Below are positions 1 to 7,799 of a stretch of DNA of 52,754 nt, one piece after another (positions within the stretch are counted from its first letter, which is position 1; each line of letters begins with the position of its first letter). The position numbers and the translations under genes are program-made. This DNA comes from Patescibacteria group bacterium (lineage in GTDB: Bacteria; Patescibacteriota; Minisyncoccia; Minisyncoccales; RBG-13-36-15). The notes beneath the pieces are model-generated. The model was not told the DNA's origin and searched no databases. It saw only the letters and a program-made list of their open reading frames with translations. Where the stretch lies: NCBI GenBank assembly GCA_018609195.1, contig JAHCSE010000003.1:1-52754 (forward strand), written 5' to 3'.

Positions 1-54
1 CACAAATTTATTATAACATGCGAAAAGAAAACAATAAAATAATCCTGAAAAATT

Positions 55-83
55 TTGACTTAGAGAAAATAAAATGATATAAA
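55..83 (+). promoter_or_regulatory. Promoter of the tRNA-Pro/tRNA-Gly unit
   Basis: TTGACT (55-60), a 17-bp spacer and TATAAA (78-83). The expected transcription start is at about 90, directly at the first base of tRNA-Pro (91), so position and spacing agree. Confidence 0.75.
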
Positions 84-90
84 AATTAGG

Positions 91-161
91 CGGGGCGTGG
101 TGTAATGGTAGCACGAATGCTTTGGGAGCATTTAGCCCGAGTTCGAATCTCGGCGCCCCGA
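91..161 (+). tRNA. tRNA-Pro (anticodon TGG)
   Basis: The acceptor stem CGGGGCG (91-97) pairs with CGCCCCG (154-160), with discriminator A161. The anticodon arm is AATGC-TTTGGGA-GCATT, giving anticodon TGG, and the T arm is CCGAG-TTCGAAT-CTCGG. CCA is not encoded. It is cotranscribed with tRNA-Gly six bases downstream. Confidence 0.95.
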
Positions 162-167
162 CTAGTT

Positions 168-238
168 GCGGGTGTCGTATAGTGGTATTACCCGGCCCTT
201 CCAAGGCCGTGACGAGGGTTCAATTCCCTTCACCCGCT
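168..238 (+). tRNA. tRNA-Gly (anticodon TCC)
   Basis: The acceptor stem GCGGGTG (168-174) pairs with CACCCGC (231-237). The anticodon arm CGGCC-CTTCCAA-GGCCG gives TCC. The T loop is TTCAATT. The discriminator is T and CCA is not encoded. A perfect hairpin terminator follows at 245. Confidence 0.95.
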
Positions 239-244
239 CAAATA

Positions 245-272
245 AAAATACGGCTCACGTGAGCCGTATTTT
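245..272. terminator. Bidirectional intrinsic terminator
   Basis: A perfect 28-nt palindrome (14-bp arms) centred on CACGTG, flanked by A-run and T-run. It closes the plus-strand tRNA unit and can also end the minus-strand RNase Y transcript (gene end at 305). Confidence 0.85.
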
Positions 273-304
273 GTATCCGCATTAATCCATAATTCGTAGG
301 GGAT

Positions 305-1834
305 TTATCTCGCATACTCAACAATTCGGTTTTCTCGAACGACCGTTACTTTTATTTCCCCAGGGTACTTTAGCTCTTCTTCAATTTTTTTTGCAATCGT
401 TTTGGCTAATTTTTTGCTGGTTAAATCATCAATTTCTTCTGGTTTCACAAAGATTCTCAATTCTCTTCCTGCCTGCAAAGCCCAGGCTTTATTAATTCCT
501 GGGAAAGAACTCGCAATGTTTTCTAAATCTGCCAGTCTTTTTAAATAGTTCTCAACTGTATCCTTCCTGGCCCCAGGTCTTGCCCCTGAAATTTGATCAG
601 CCACTTGGACAATTACAGATTCTAAGGTTTCGTAAGGATATTCTTCATGGTGGGATTTCATGGCATCAATTACTTCTTTTTCTACCCCGAATTTCTCCAA
701 AATTTTCATTCCAATATCTACATGGGAACCTTGAACTTGTTGATCAATCGCTTTTCCAATATCGTGGAATAATCCTGCCTTTTTTGCGATCTGCGCATTC
801 CCCCCAATTTCTGAAGTCAACGCTTCGGCCAGATAGGAAACTTCAAGGGAGTGTAAAAGAACATTTTGGCCATAACTTGTCCGAAAATTTAATCTTCCCA
901 AAAGTTGAATTAATTTTGGGTGAAGACCGATTAAACCTGTCTCATACACTGCTTCTTCTCCAGCCTCCTTTATTTTATCTGCAATTTCCGTTTCAGCTTT
1001 TAAAACTTCGGCTTCAATTCTGACAGGTTGAATTCTGCCGTCAAAAATTAATCTTTCCAGCGCGGTTTTGGCAATTTGGCGGCGAACCGGATCAAAACCT
1101 GAAATAACCACTGCCCCTGGAGTATCATCAACAATAATCTCTACTCCAGTCAATTTTTCTAAAGTCCTGATATTTCTCCCTTCTTTCCCGATAATTCTTC
1201 CTTTGATTTCATCTGAGGGAAGAGAAACCGTGGTGGTGGTTAGCTCTTGGACCTGGGAAATGGCTAACTTTTGAATGGCTGAAGCTATTATCTCTCTTGT
1301 TCTTCTTTCAAACTTTTCCTTAGCTTGATCCTCCAATTTTCTCATTTTTTCTAAAACTTCTTTTTGATATTCCCTTTCTAAATTTTCCAGGAGTTCTTTT
1401 TTAGCCTCTTCTTTAGATAAATGAGAAATGTTCTCCAACTTCTCTAAGGTCTTCACTTTTAAACCTTCTAAATTCTCTTTAATTTGCTTTAATTTCTGGA
1501 CTTTTTCCTGAAATTCTTTTTCCTTTTGTTCTAAAAGCTGAAATTTACTATCTAAACTATTCTCTCTTTTGAGCAATAGCTGCTCAGTTTTCAATAATCC
1601 ACTTTGTCTTTGATTTATCTCTTGCTTTCTTTTTTCTAAAATTTGGGAGGCCTTTTCTTTAGCCTCAACTAAAATTGACTGAGCATCTGCTTTAGCCCTC
1701 GAAATTTTCTTTTGAAGTTTTTCTTCTAAGGTTCCTGATTTTCTTCTGGCAATGGATTGGCGAGCATAATAACCAAAAATTGATCCTAAAAAAAGGGAAA
1801 CTACCCCTATAAAAAGTAGGGTAAGTTGACTCAT
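305..1834 (-). CDS. rny: Ribonuclease Y
   Basis: Membrane-anchored endoribonuclease that starts mRNA decay. The 509-residue protein has the family's usual length and order: an N-terminal membrane helix (about 4-24), a long charged coiled coil (about 35-190), a KH domain with GRIIGKEGRN at 212-221, and an HD domain with the metal-binding FHDIGKA at about 356-362. The start ATG at 1834 places the membrane helix at the very N-terminus, as in known RNase Y. There is no Shine-Dalgarno sequence. It stands alone on the minus strand. PNPase, its usual partner in RNA decay, is encoded elsewhere in the window. Identification is firm; membrane topology is by family. Confidence 0.97.
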   Translation of the reverse strand: MSQLTLLFIGVVSLFLGSIFGYYARQSIARRKSGTLEEKLQKKISRAKADAQSILVEAKEKASQILEKRKQEINQRQSGLLKTEQLLLKRENSLDSKFQLLEQKEKEFQEKVQKLKQIKENLEGLKVKTLEKLENISHLSKEEAKKELLENLEREYQKEVLEKMRKLEDQAKEKFERRTREIIASAIQKLAISQVQELTTTTVSLPSDEIKGRIIGKEGRNIRTLEKLTGVEIIVDDTPGAVVISGFDPVRRQIAKTALERLIFDGRIQPVRIEAEVLKAETEIADKIKEAGEEAVYETGLIGLHPKLIQLLGRLNFRTSYGQNVLLHSLEVSYLAEALTSEIGGNAQIAKKAGLFHDIGKAIDQQVQGSHVDIGMKILEKFGVEKEVIDAMKSHHEEYPYETLESVIVQVADQISGARPGARKDTVENYLKRLADLENIASSFPGINKAWALQAGRELRIFVKPEEIDDLTSKKLAKTIAKKIEEELKYPGEIKVTVVRENRIVEYAR

Positions 1835-1879
1835 AATTTTGAATAAAAATTTGGTTCTTCATTATTTTTAAATCAGCGT

Positions 1880-1908
1880 AATGTAAACCCCAATTCTTAA
1901 ATTTTCAA
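1880..1908 (-). promoter_or_regulatory. Possible promoter of rny
   Basis: On the minus strand TTGAAA (1903-1908), a 17-bp spacer and TACATT (1880-1885), about 45 bases ahead of the rny start. The -10 box is weak. The intergenic stretch 1835-2007 also holds an inverted repeat (TCAGCGTAAT near 1874 and ATTACGCTGA near 1939). Confidence 0.4.
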
Positions 1909-2007
1909 GAATTCAATTTAAATCTGGTAATTTCGAAATTACGCTGAAGAAACCAAAATTTCATAGTTAGTTTTCCTAACTTAATCTTAGCAAAAAGAAT
2001 TTAAAAT

Positions 2008-2040
2008 GTAAAGCCCAGCCAAATTTCAGCTGGGCTTTAC
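2008..2040 (-). terminator. Terminator after the W-S-E-N-I-G-W protein gene
   Basis: GTAAAGCCCAGC (2008-2019) pairs perfectly with GCTGGGCTTTAC (2029-2040), 12 bp with a 9-nt loop. It lies 18 bases past the stop of the minus-strand gene ending at 2058. Confidence 0.75.
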
Positions 2041-2057
2041 ATAAATTATTAGCGAAA

Positions 2058-3497
2058 TTAAACCTGGAAAAGACTTAAAAGAGCGGCGAATAATTTCTCT
2101 ATCCAGCCAGTGGGAGCAATTTCCCTCCATTCAGGAAGAGGAAGAGAAACATTGATAGTTTCAGTGGTCGTACAGGAATTTCCATTAGAATCAGTAACTG
2201 TTAACGTAACTGGTTGAGCTGCGCCGTCTGCAAATGTAACTTCAATGGGGGAGTCGGCAATAGTGAAACCTGGTTCTAACACACCAGAAGAAAGAGACAA
2301 GTCCCAAAGCCGAGAGGAAAATACAGCACCGCCAAAGAAAGTAGAGGTATCTTCAAGAGTCACTATTTCTTCAGCTGAAATTGGAACTGTTGAGCAATCA
2401 TCCTGACCATTACAGGCGAAATTAGGCGAGGGGTGACGTGAGAGAGTGGCAAAAGAAGGTCCAACTGCAAAAGGAGAAGGTGTATCAGTACTATCCCAGA
2501 CCATTACCCTCCAAAAATAGGTAGTGTTAAAGGAAAGGCCAATGGGAACGCAAGTTTCGCTCGAAGAGAGAACTTTTTCGGAGGTTGGATTTGGACATCC
2601 CCGCGGTGGAGTTGTATCTAATGGATCTGGATCTAAATTAGAATCATCATCAATTTGAACCTGATAGGCGCTTTGAGGATCAGTACCTGGAGGAACATCA
2701 TCTGGGTCTGAATAGGCCCAATTAAGAAAAATAGGGGGAGAGGGAGGAGAACAATAATCTCCTGCAGTAACAGGGAGGGCAGTGGCTGAAGGAGGTTGGT
2801 TTACTGGGCCCGTAATAAAAACTTTGTAATCTGAAATAGGTGTTCCCAGTGGAGGACAAGCCCCTATTCCATCTGAAGATCCGTCTCCGCCAGGATCACA
2901 ATTGAGTCGATTGAAACTTATCCAGCTAATGACATTATCTGACCAGGCCCAGCCCTCAAATTCATCTGGATCAGGAATTGTATTACGCGAAACTCCATAT
3001 TCTGTAGGGATAGCTTCAGTAGTTAGCCCTCTTAATTTTATCCAGCCCTCCCAACCACCCCTGTTAGGATCTAAAGCGCCGCTGCAGCCCGTCAGGAACA
3101 CGGCACAGGCTCTTGCCCAACCAGAAACTGTATTATCAACAGCAAGTCGAGCCTCGCAGGGAAGGGTAGGGCAACCTCCAAGCTCTGAAGAATTAAAAGT
3201 AATCCAACCGATATTTTCTGACCAGGCATAGCCAGAAAAAGCACCAGTTAAAAAATCAACATTTACTCCGTAATTTGCAATAGTTGTTCCAGCAGGCGGA
3301 CAGTTTGGGGTCCCATCTGAAAATCCATTACCATCCCCGTCGCAATTTAAACTATTAAAACTAACCCAGCCAATATTTTCTGACCAGGCCCAGCCAGAAA
3401 TATTCTCTCCAGTTCCAGCTTTAACTTCTTTTACAAAAAGAGGACCAGAAATTACTAAAAGTGTTATTAGAGATAGTAACAATATAAATTTTTTCAT
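2058..3497 (-). CDS. Secreted W-S-E-N-I-G-W repeat protein with Fn3/PKD-like tail
   Basis: Function unknown; an exported envelope protein by its sequence. From ATG 3497 (479 residues; an in-frame TTG two codons upstream is also open) it has a signal peptide of about 28 residues ending near KEVKA. Next come repeats built on GWAWSENIGWVSFN, GYAWSENIGWITFN and GWAWSDNVISWISFN, each followed by a Cys/Asp-rich stretch resembling Ca-binding loops (NCDGDGNGFSDG). The C-terminal half has an Fn3-like section (TTYFWRVMVWD) and a PKD-like section (VTLTVTDSNG). Such repeats are typical of Parcubacteria-type genomes. It is the last gene of a minus-strand run of envelope genes and is followed by a terminator. 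Confidence 0.8.
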   Translation of the reverse strand: MKKFILLLSLITLLVISGPLFVKEVKAGTGENISGWAWSENIGWVSFNSLNCDGDGNGFSDGTPNCPPAGTTIANYGVNVDFLTGAFSGYAWSENIGWITFNSSELGGCPTLPCEARLAVDNTVSGWARACAVFLTGCSGALDPNRGGWEGWIKLRGLTTEAIPTEYGVSRNTIPDPDEFEGWAWSDNVISWISFNRLNCDPGGDGSSDGIGACPPLGTPISDYKVFITGPVNQPPSATALPVTAGDYCSPPSPPIFLNWAYSDPDDVPPGTDPQSAYQVQIDDDSNLDPDPLDTTPPRGCPNPTSEKVLSSSETCVPIGLSFNTTYFWRVMVWDSTDTPSPFAVGPSFATLSRHPSPNFACNGQDDCSTVPISAEEIVTLEDTSTFFGGAVFSSRLWDLSLSSGVLEPGFTIADSPIEVTFADGAAQPVTLTVTDSNGNSCTTTETINVSLPLPEWREIAPTGWIEKLFAALLSLFQV

Positions 3498-3503
3498 TTT
3501 CAA

Positions 3504-3526
3504 CTATCGAAGTCCGACTTCGATAG
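3504..3526 (-). promoter_or_regulatory. Hairpin directly upstream of the secreted repeat protein gene
   Basis: CTATCGAAGT (3504-3513) and ACTTCGATAG (3517-3526) form a perfect 10-bp stem with a 3-nt loop, only six bases before the ATG at 3497. If transcribed it would sit in the leader next to the initiation site. A related, imperfect hairpin lies upstream of 5888. Confidence 0.55.
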
Positions 3527-3560
3527 ATTTTTATAGAATTCTCAGGAGAAGATTGCGGAC

Positions 3561-3890
3561 TTATTCCGGAACAGGGCCTTCTGGCGGAAGCTCTACCGGT
3601 GGTTCACCTTCCAAAATCGGATCCTCTGGCGGAAGCTCTGGCGGTTCCTCAAATTCGGGAATGGGGATCACCTCTTCCTGGGATGGCTCGCCTGGAATGG
3701 CTGGAGCAGAAATTTCTCCAGGAGCCGCCACGCCTGGTGCAATTTCTTCAGCAGGAACCGTTTTGGGGGCAGAAATTCTGGAAGCAAGATTGTTCACTTG
3801 AACAATGGCCACAAGCGCAAGCACTACTGCGACACCGCTCAAAAGTAATGCCAGAAGGAAGATGGGGGATTGTTTTTGAGAATCGTTCAT
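3561..3890 (-). CDS. Small single-pass membrane protein with Pro/Glu-rich tail
   Basis: Not recognised as a named family. The 109-residue product has a short polar N-terminus (MNDSQKQSP), one membrane helix (about residues 10-31) and a low-complexity tail rich in Pro, Glu, Ile and Gly (PPELPPEDPILEGEPPVE), which probably spans wall or periplasm as a rigid spacer. It lies between two other single-pass envelope genes on the same strand, so a shared envelope role is likely. Codon periodicity and a clean ATG support a real gene. A comparable helix plus Pro/Glu tail is encoded at 7800-8129. Confidence 0.7.
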   Translation of the reverse strand: MNDSQKQSPIFLLALLLSGVAVVLALVAIVQVNNLASRISAPKTVPAEEIAPGVAAPGEISAPAIPGEPSQEEVIPIPEFEEPPELPPEDPILEGEPPVELPPEGPVPE

Positions 3891-3936
3891 AAAAATGCGA
3901 TTAAACGGGGTTAAAGGAGAGTTATGGAATCAGGGG

Positions 3937-4470
3937 CTATTCAGTTCCCTGGATTCCAAAATAAGTACGCTCGGCAAAGTCGCCGTATTGGTCTTTCCCG
4001 GTCACCTCAATACCGTAATCCACATCTGGAGTAAACGTTGTGGTGAGAGCTCCTTGTTGTATGGTAACTCCCTCAGGCAGGATTCCGACCTTCCATGGAT
4101 GCGGCAATGACCCTTCGGAAGTGATGATGAAGATGGTTTCTTTGGGTGGATCAGCAAGGGTGCGGTCAACCGTGAAAAGCTCTACCCTATAAATCCTCGT
4201 TCCTTCTGGTTCTACCCAATCCACGGTTGGCTCAAGGCCGCTTTCCCCAAAATCAGTAACTGAGAGTTTGATGTTTGGCCCAGCCGGAACCTCGCTTGCT
4301 GGTATCGGCGCTCGAATACCGAGTTCATCTTGCTTAAGCTTCTTTGCAAGCTGACTCTGCTGCCAGAACAGCAGAGCGAAAAGGCCGAACAATACAACAA
4401 CGCCCAATCCAAATAAAAGACGAGTGAAGGGAGTACGAGATGATTTAGGAGATTCTTGATTCATAAGCAT
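3937..4470 (-). CDS. Single-pass membrane protein with extracytoplasmic beta-rich domain
   Basis: Unrecognised protein of 177 residues (175 if the second ATG at 4464 is used). It has a short cytoplasmic N-terminus, a membrane helix (about 19-41, LLFGLGVVVLFGLFALLFW), then about 130 residues of predicted beta-rich domain with alternating hydrophobics (KLSVTDFGESGLEPTVDW, TRIYRVELFTVD, FTPDVDYGIEVTG) resembling an Fn3 or Ig-like fold. It follows the tail-fibre-like gene at 4483-5688 after 12 bases and is probably cotranscribed with it. Base composition is richer in G+C than in the flanking housekeeping genes, as in the neighbouring fibre gene. Confidence 0.7.
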   Translation of the reverse strand: MLMNQESPKSSRTPFTRLLFGLGVVVLFGLFALLFWQQSQLAKKLKQDELGIRAPIPASEVPAGPNIKLSVTDFGESGLEPTVDWVEPEGTRIYRVELFTVDRTLADPPKETIFIITSEGSLPHPWKVGILPEGVTIQQGALTTTFTPDVDYGIEVTGKDQYGDFAERTYFGIQGTE

Positions 4471-4482
4471 GTCAATTTTAAA

Positions 4483-5688
4483 TTAGTTGAGACTGCACAC
4501 AGCATTGCAATGCCAGCTAACGCCAGAAACATTTCGGCTGCAGAAGGTATAATCCGTAGTTGTGCGAATCGGCTGAACTACTCGCAGGTATCTGGCGCCT
4601 GTTCCGGCACCCCCTCCGCTACCAGTTATAAGGTGACTGGCAGCATTACAGAAAGCCCGGCAACCAGTGGTAGTGCTAGAGCAGGATTGGAATTTCACAT
4701 ACGTACGCCGTGTATACCGCGAATCACATACGCCGTTTGCGGCAGTGCAGACGCGGTTAGCCCCCTCATATAACCCTCCATCTCCTCGAATTCGGCCGGC
4801 AGTATAGACCCATTTGTTATTGTACGCCCGAATCCAGGTGGTGTCGGTCATATACCAGCCTCCGCCATAGGTTTGGTTGTACCAGCCTGCATTTCCGTAA
4901 CTCCGATGCCAGCTTGCATTGGCATCAATCACTTGCCTGCCGTCTACCTGGAATCCTCCATCTGCACGCATAATACTCGGAGTGTATACCCGCTTGCTGT
5001 TGTACGCCCGAATCCAGGTGGTGTCAGACATGTACCAGCCGCCCCCATAGGTCTGGTTGTACCAGCCAGTAGCACCCCTGCTCCGGAACCAGTTGTTGGC
5101 ATAGATAGTACCTGCAAGATCAATGTTGTTCATCCGCGAAGTTACGTCTGAATCCACGTACCAACCGGCGACATTATCGTTGTAACGATCTGCTCGCATC
5201 TGCCCTCGTACGTCGAGCTTGTGCCCTGGACTCGTCGTCCCGATGCCGACGTTGCCGCGAAACGTTGCACCCCCTTCATTCCAAAAATCAATTCGCCGAT
5301 TACTCCCCAGGGTTCCTCCACCAACAATGTTGAGAGATCCGGTACCGCCGATTCCTGTATAAAAGGTGTTGTACCCGATCTTTCCGGCGTTGACTTCTTT
5401 GGCGAACCCGCGGCCGAATTCAAGAGTTCCCGTACTCTCAATTTGTGCGGTAGGATTTGCTCCTCCGGCATCGATATGCAGTCTGGATAATGGACTCGTC
5501 GTCCCGATGCCGAGATCTCCGAGCCTGCCCTGGGTAACACTTCCCACATTAATGGGAGCTGGGACATTGCCTCCAGGGGGAGTTGCTGTTGGTTCAGTGA
5601 ATTGAGCAAAGACATACCAGACAAACAGAAAACTGATGGTAATCAGCCCCAAGACCAGGGCAATTGCTTTGTAATTTGATTTTACCAT
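4483..5688 (-). CDS. Tail-fibre-like secreted surface protein (GIGTTSP repeats)
   Basis: 401-residue exported protein. The N-terminal hydrophobic helix (about 7-28, LVLGLITISFLFVWYVFA) is followed by FTEPTATPPGGNVPAPINVG, nearly identical to the N-terminus of the gene at 5977-7725, so both probably use the same anchoring or export route. Two GIGTTSP motifs mark phage-fibre-like beta-helix segments. Two about 60-residue repeats follow, each with WYNQTYGGGWYM(S/T)DTTWIRAYN. The C-terminus is Cys-rich. The sequence resembles phage tail-fibre or pilus-tip adhesin shafts, so adhesion or surface display is the likely role; this is inference. No S74 chaperone domain is present, unlike the paralogue. 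Confidence 0.8.
   Translation of the reverse strand: MVKSNYKAIALVLGLITISFLFVWYVFAQFTEPTATPPGGNVPAPINVGSVTQGRLGDLGIGTTSPLSRLHIDAGGANPTAQIESTGTLEFGRGFAKEVNAGKIGYNTFYTGIGGTGSLNIVGGGTLGSNRRIDFWNEGGATFRGNVGIGTTSPGHKLDVRGQMRADRYNDNVAGWYVDSDVTSRMNNIDLAGTIYANNWFRSRGATGWYNQTYGGGWYMSDTTWIRAYNSKRVYTPSIMRADGGFQVDGRQVIDANASWHRSYGNAGWYNQTYGGGWYMTDTTWIRAYNNKWVYTAGRIRGDGGLYEGANRVCTAANGVCDSRYTRRTYVKFQSCSSTTTGCRAFCNAASHLITGSGGGAGTGARYLRVVQPIRTTTDYTFCSRNVSGVSWHCNAVCSLN
4821..4887. repeat. First copy of a 67-bp direct repeat in the fibre gene
   Basis: Nearly identical to 5001-5067, exactly 180 bp away; it encodes the WYNQTYGGGWYM-DTTWIRAYN unit. The high DNA identity indicates a recent internal duplication or ongoing recombination between copies. 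Confidence 0.85.
5001..5067. repeat. Second copy of the 67-bp direct repeat in the fibre gene
   Basis: See 4821-4887. The copies differ at a handful of mostly third-codon positions (S/T and N-K variants at protein level). Confidence 0.85.
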
Positions 5689-5751
5689 ATTCTTTTTATT
5701 GTCGTCTAGATACTTTATTATTCTTTGAGAAAGATAATAAAGTTACCCGGT

Positions 5752-5827
5752 CAACAATTTTAATTATCTTATTTTACTTTAGCAGATAAAAAAGCTGTCA
5801 ACAACAAGCCCGCGCTTTTGGCGCGGC
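5752..5827. repeat. Shorter copy of the 8206-8472 sequence lacking the palindromic insertion
   Basis: The segments CAATTTTAATTATCTTATTT...ACTTTAG and AGCTGTCAACAACAAGCCCG...GGCGCGG occur here about 10 bp apart. At 8206-8472 the same two segments are separated by about 200 bp. The hairpin GCCCGCGC/GCGCGG is the same as the clpP terminator. Confidence 0.75.
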
Positions 5828-5888
5828 CCGAAGAGAAAAACAATATTAAAGAAGCTATCAAAATAATTAAAAGATGTAATTTTTTCAT
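5769..5888 (-). pseudogene. 39-codon ORF with a signal-peptide-like start, probably a gene remnant
   Basis: From ATG 5888 it encodes a typical signal-peptide start (MKKLHLLIILIASLILFFSS) and then runs into the GC-rich hairpin repeat at 5808-5827 and stops at 5769. The first 20 codons resemble the start of an exported protein such as the gene at 2058-3497. The rest is repeat-derived, so this looks like the 5' end of a lost envelope gene fused to a repeat. A hairpin-like sequence lies just upstream of the ATG. It could also be a real small secreted peptide. Confidence 0.4.
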
Positions 5889-5976
5889 TTTCTAAATTAT
5901 CGGGATCAGACCTCGATGATTCAGGTTATTTTAAGATAATTTTGATTTGGCTAGCTATACTATAATTTCTTTTCCT

Positions 5977-7725
5977 CTATCTGCCTTCCAATACCTCAAT
6001 TCTTTGTTTTAATACTTCATTATCTGCTTTTAATTCTTTTACTGCTTCAACGAGTACAGCTGTCAGTCTGCCATAATCAACTGCCTTATAGCTTTCATCT
6101 CCCCATGTGGTTACGAGTTCTGGAAACACGGTTTCTATCTCTTGAGCAATCACGCCAATCTCTCTATGTCCTGTAGAGCGGTCAAGCGACGCGTAAAGCT
6201 CATTCCAATCAAATGACACCCCTCTAATCTTTTCTAATTTCTCAAGCGCATTTGTAATTTGGGCTACATTGGTCTTGAATCTCACATCCGACGAAACAGG
6301 GAAACTTGAAGCATGAGCTGATCCAGCAACGTCTAATTTAAAGCCGGGGCTCCTCGTGCCGATGCCGACGTTACCTGATGTATCGATCGTGAGTCGATAT
6401 GCCGCAGCGTTAGCGTCCTGAATTGAGAATTTACCCGCATGGCCAGACGTCTCCCCAAAACTCAGGAATTGCCACATACGCCCTCCGAGCGACGTGTTGG
6501 AAATACCGACAATAGAAAATGAAGGACTAGGGCTTATAAAATCCGCAACCCGAAAGTTCGGGCTTATGAACTGAGAAGTCCCTAATGCTCTGAGAAAAAC
6601 GCCTCGATTTTCATCCGCATCAAATAATTCAAGTATTCCGTGACCGCTATTTGATGTTCGTATTTTCGCCCGAATATTATCTGCATCTCCAGAATCAAGT
6701 AGCGTAATTCCTCCGGAAGTCCCGCGTCCAGTAGAAACACTCAGCTTACTTGTAGGACTCGTCGTCCCGATGCCGACTAAATCTCCAAAGACATGTCTGG
6801 TACCATCCTCTGTTTGAATATGTAATGCTCCTTTTCCTGCAGTACCGCCACGATCAGCTACGTATAAGTTAATCGTATCTGGAGACACGCCTGGCGGAAT
6901 AATTTCGGTATCCCCCATACGGATAAATTTTTGGCCACTCTCGGTACCCGTAAACATGTTGATACCCCCATGAGCACTAACGATTAGTGTTTTATCAAAG
7001 GCATCACCATAAATCTCAAACGGAATATCGCCATCCCAATCCACAAACGCTAAATCACTTGAGTTCTGGGCTTTCATCGTCCAGGTCTTTCCTCCACCTT
7101 GACCTTCAAGTATTACCGAAGCACCCCATCCGTTAGAAAGGATAGAAAGGTTCATGGGGGCGTCGTTTCGTTCAAATGTAACATTACCTCCAAACACGTT
7201 GAGTTTCTCGCTAGGACTCAACATCCCGATGCCGACGTTGCCTGCGGTGTCGATTCTCATCTCTTCAGTAAAGGTACCAGCAGCTGTAATATCAGAAGCA
7301 GAGTAACGACCAAAACGTAATGGTGTAACGCTGTTGTGAGTTAATGCTCCCTCAATACCAGAATATTTCATTAACCCAACTCTCTTGGCACCGAATGCAT
7401 CAACCACAAAACCTTCTCCTTCTTGGTTTACGAAGACGGAGCCATTTACTTCTAATTTTTCACCCGGACTCGGCGTCCCGATGCCGACGTTGCCCTTGTC
7501 AACAATTAATCCTATAGTTGCACCCCCAGTATTAAGAATTAATCCTGCCTCTTTTGATTGGCCAAGAGGACCAACATTTAAAGGAGCAGGGACATTTCCA
7601 CCAGGCGGAGCCACAGTTGGTTCAGTGAAGGCAAAAATATACCAGACAAAGAGAAAACTGATGACGATTAATCCTAATGTGAGGGTGATTGCTTTGTAAT
7701 TTGGTTTTTGAAAAAATTGAGTCAT
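5977..7725 (-). CDS. Tail-fibre-like surface protein with C-terminal S74 chaperone domain
   Basis: 582-residue exported protein. The N-terminal helix (about 11-32) and FTEPTVAPPGGNVPAPLNVG match the neighbouring fibre gene. Four shaft motifs follow (VGIGTPSP, VGIGMLSP, VGIGTTSP, VGIGTRSP). The last about 105 residues are a Peptidase_S74 / intramolecular chaperone domain: SSDVRFKTN, which carries the Ser and Lys positions of the autocleavage dyad, then GVIAQEIETVFPELV, YKAVDYGRL and a terminal coiled coil (ELKADNEVLKQRIEVLEGR). In phage fibres and endosialidases this domain drives trimerisation and is then cleaved off. A trimeric, self-processed surface fibre is therefore likely. Partner or target is unknown. 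Confidence 0.85.
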   Translation of the reverse strand: MTQFFQKPNYKAITLTLGLIVISFLFVWYIFAFTEPTVAPPGGNVPAPLNVGPLGQSKEAGLILNTGGATIGLIVDKGNVGIGTPSPGEKLEVNGSVFVNQEGEGFVVDAFGAKRVGLMKYSGIEGALTHNSVTPLRFGRYSASDITAAGTFTEEMRIDTAGNVGIGMLSPSEKLNVFGGNVTFERNDAPMNLSILSNGWGASVILEGQGGGKTWTMKAQNSSDLAFVDWDGDIPFEIYGDAFDKTLIVSAHGGINMFTGTESGQKFIRMGDTEIIPPGVSPDTINLYVADRGGTAGKGALHIQTEDGTRHVFGDLVGIGTTSPTSKLSVSTGRGTSGGITLLDSGDADNIRAKIRTSNSGHGILELFDADENRGVFLRALGTSQFISPNFRVADFISPSPSFSIVGISNTSLGGRMWQFLSFGETSGHAGKFSIQDANAAAYRLTIDTSGNVGIGTRSPGFKLDVAGSAHASSFPVSSDVRFKTNVAQITNALEKLEKIRGVSFDWNELYASLDRSTGHREIGVIAQEIETVFPELVTTWGDESYKAVDYGRLTAVLVEAVKELKADNEVLKQRIEVLEGR

Positions 7726-7799
7726 TTTATTTTTTCGAACTACCGGGGAATTCTACTATCTCTGATAGTAAAATTTTGTTAGTTCGGAGATTAATTATT

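Noticed and set aside
5797-5802. TTGACA on the minus strand upstream of the fibre gene as a promoter
   Set aside because: The only -10 candidates (TAAAAT, TAAGAT) are 19 and 24 bp away; too uncertain to list as a promoter.
6340-7490. Regularly recurring GTCGTCCCGATGCCGACG-like DNA as a CRISPR array
   Set aside because: The recurring DNA encodes the GIGTTSP protein motif, spacing is irregular and all of it is coding. No CRISPR array or cas gene was seen in the window.
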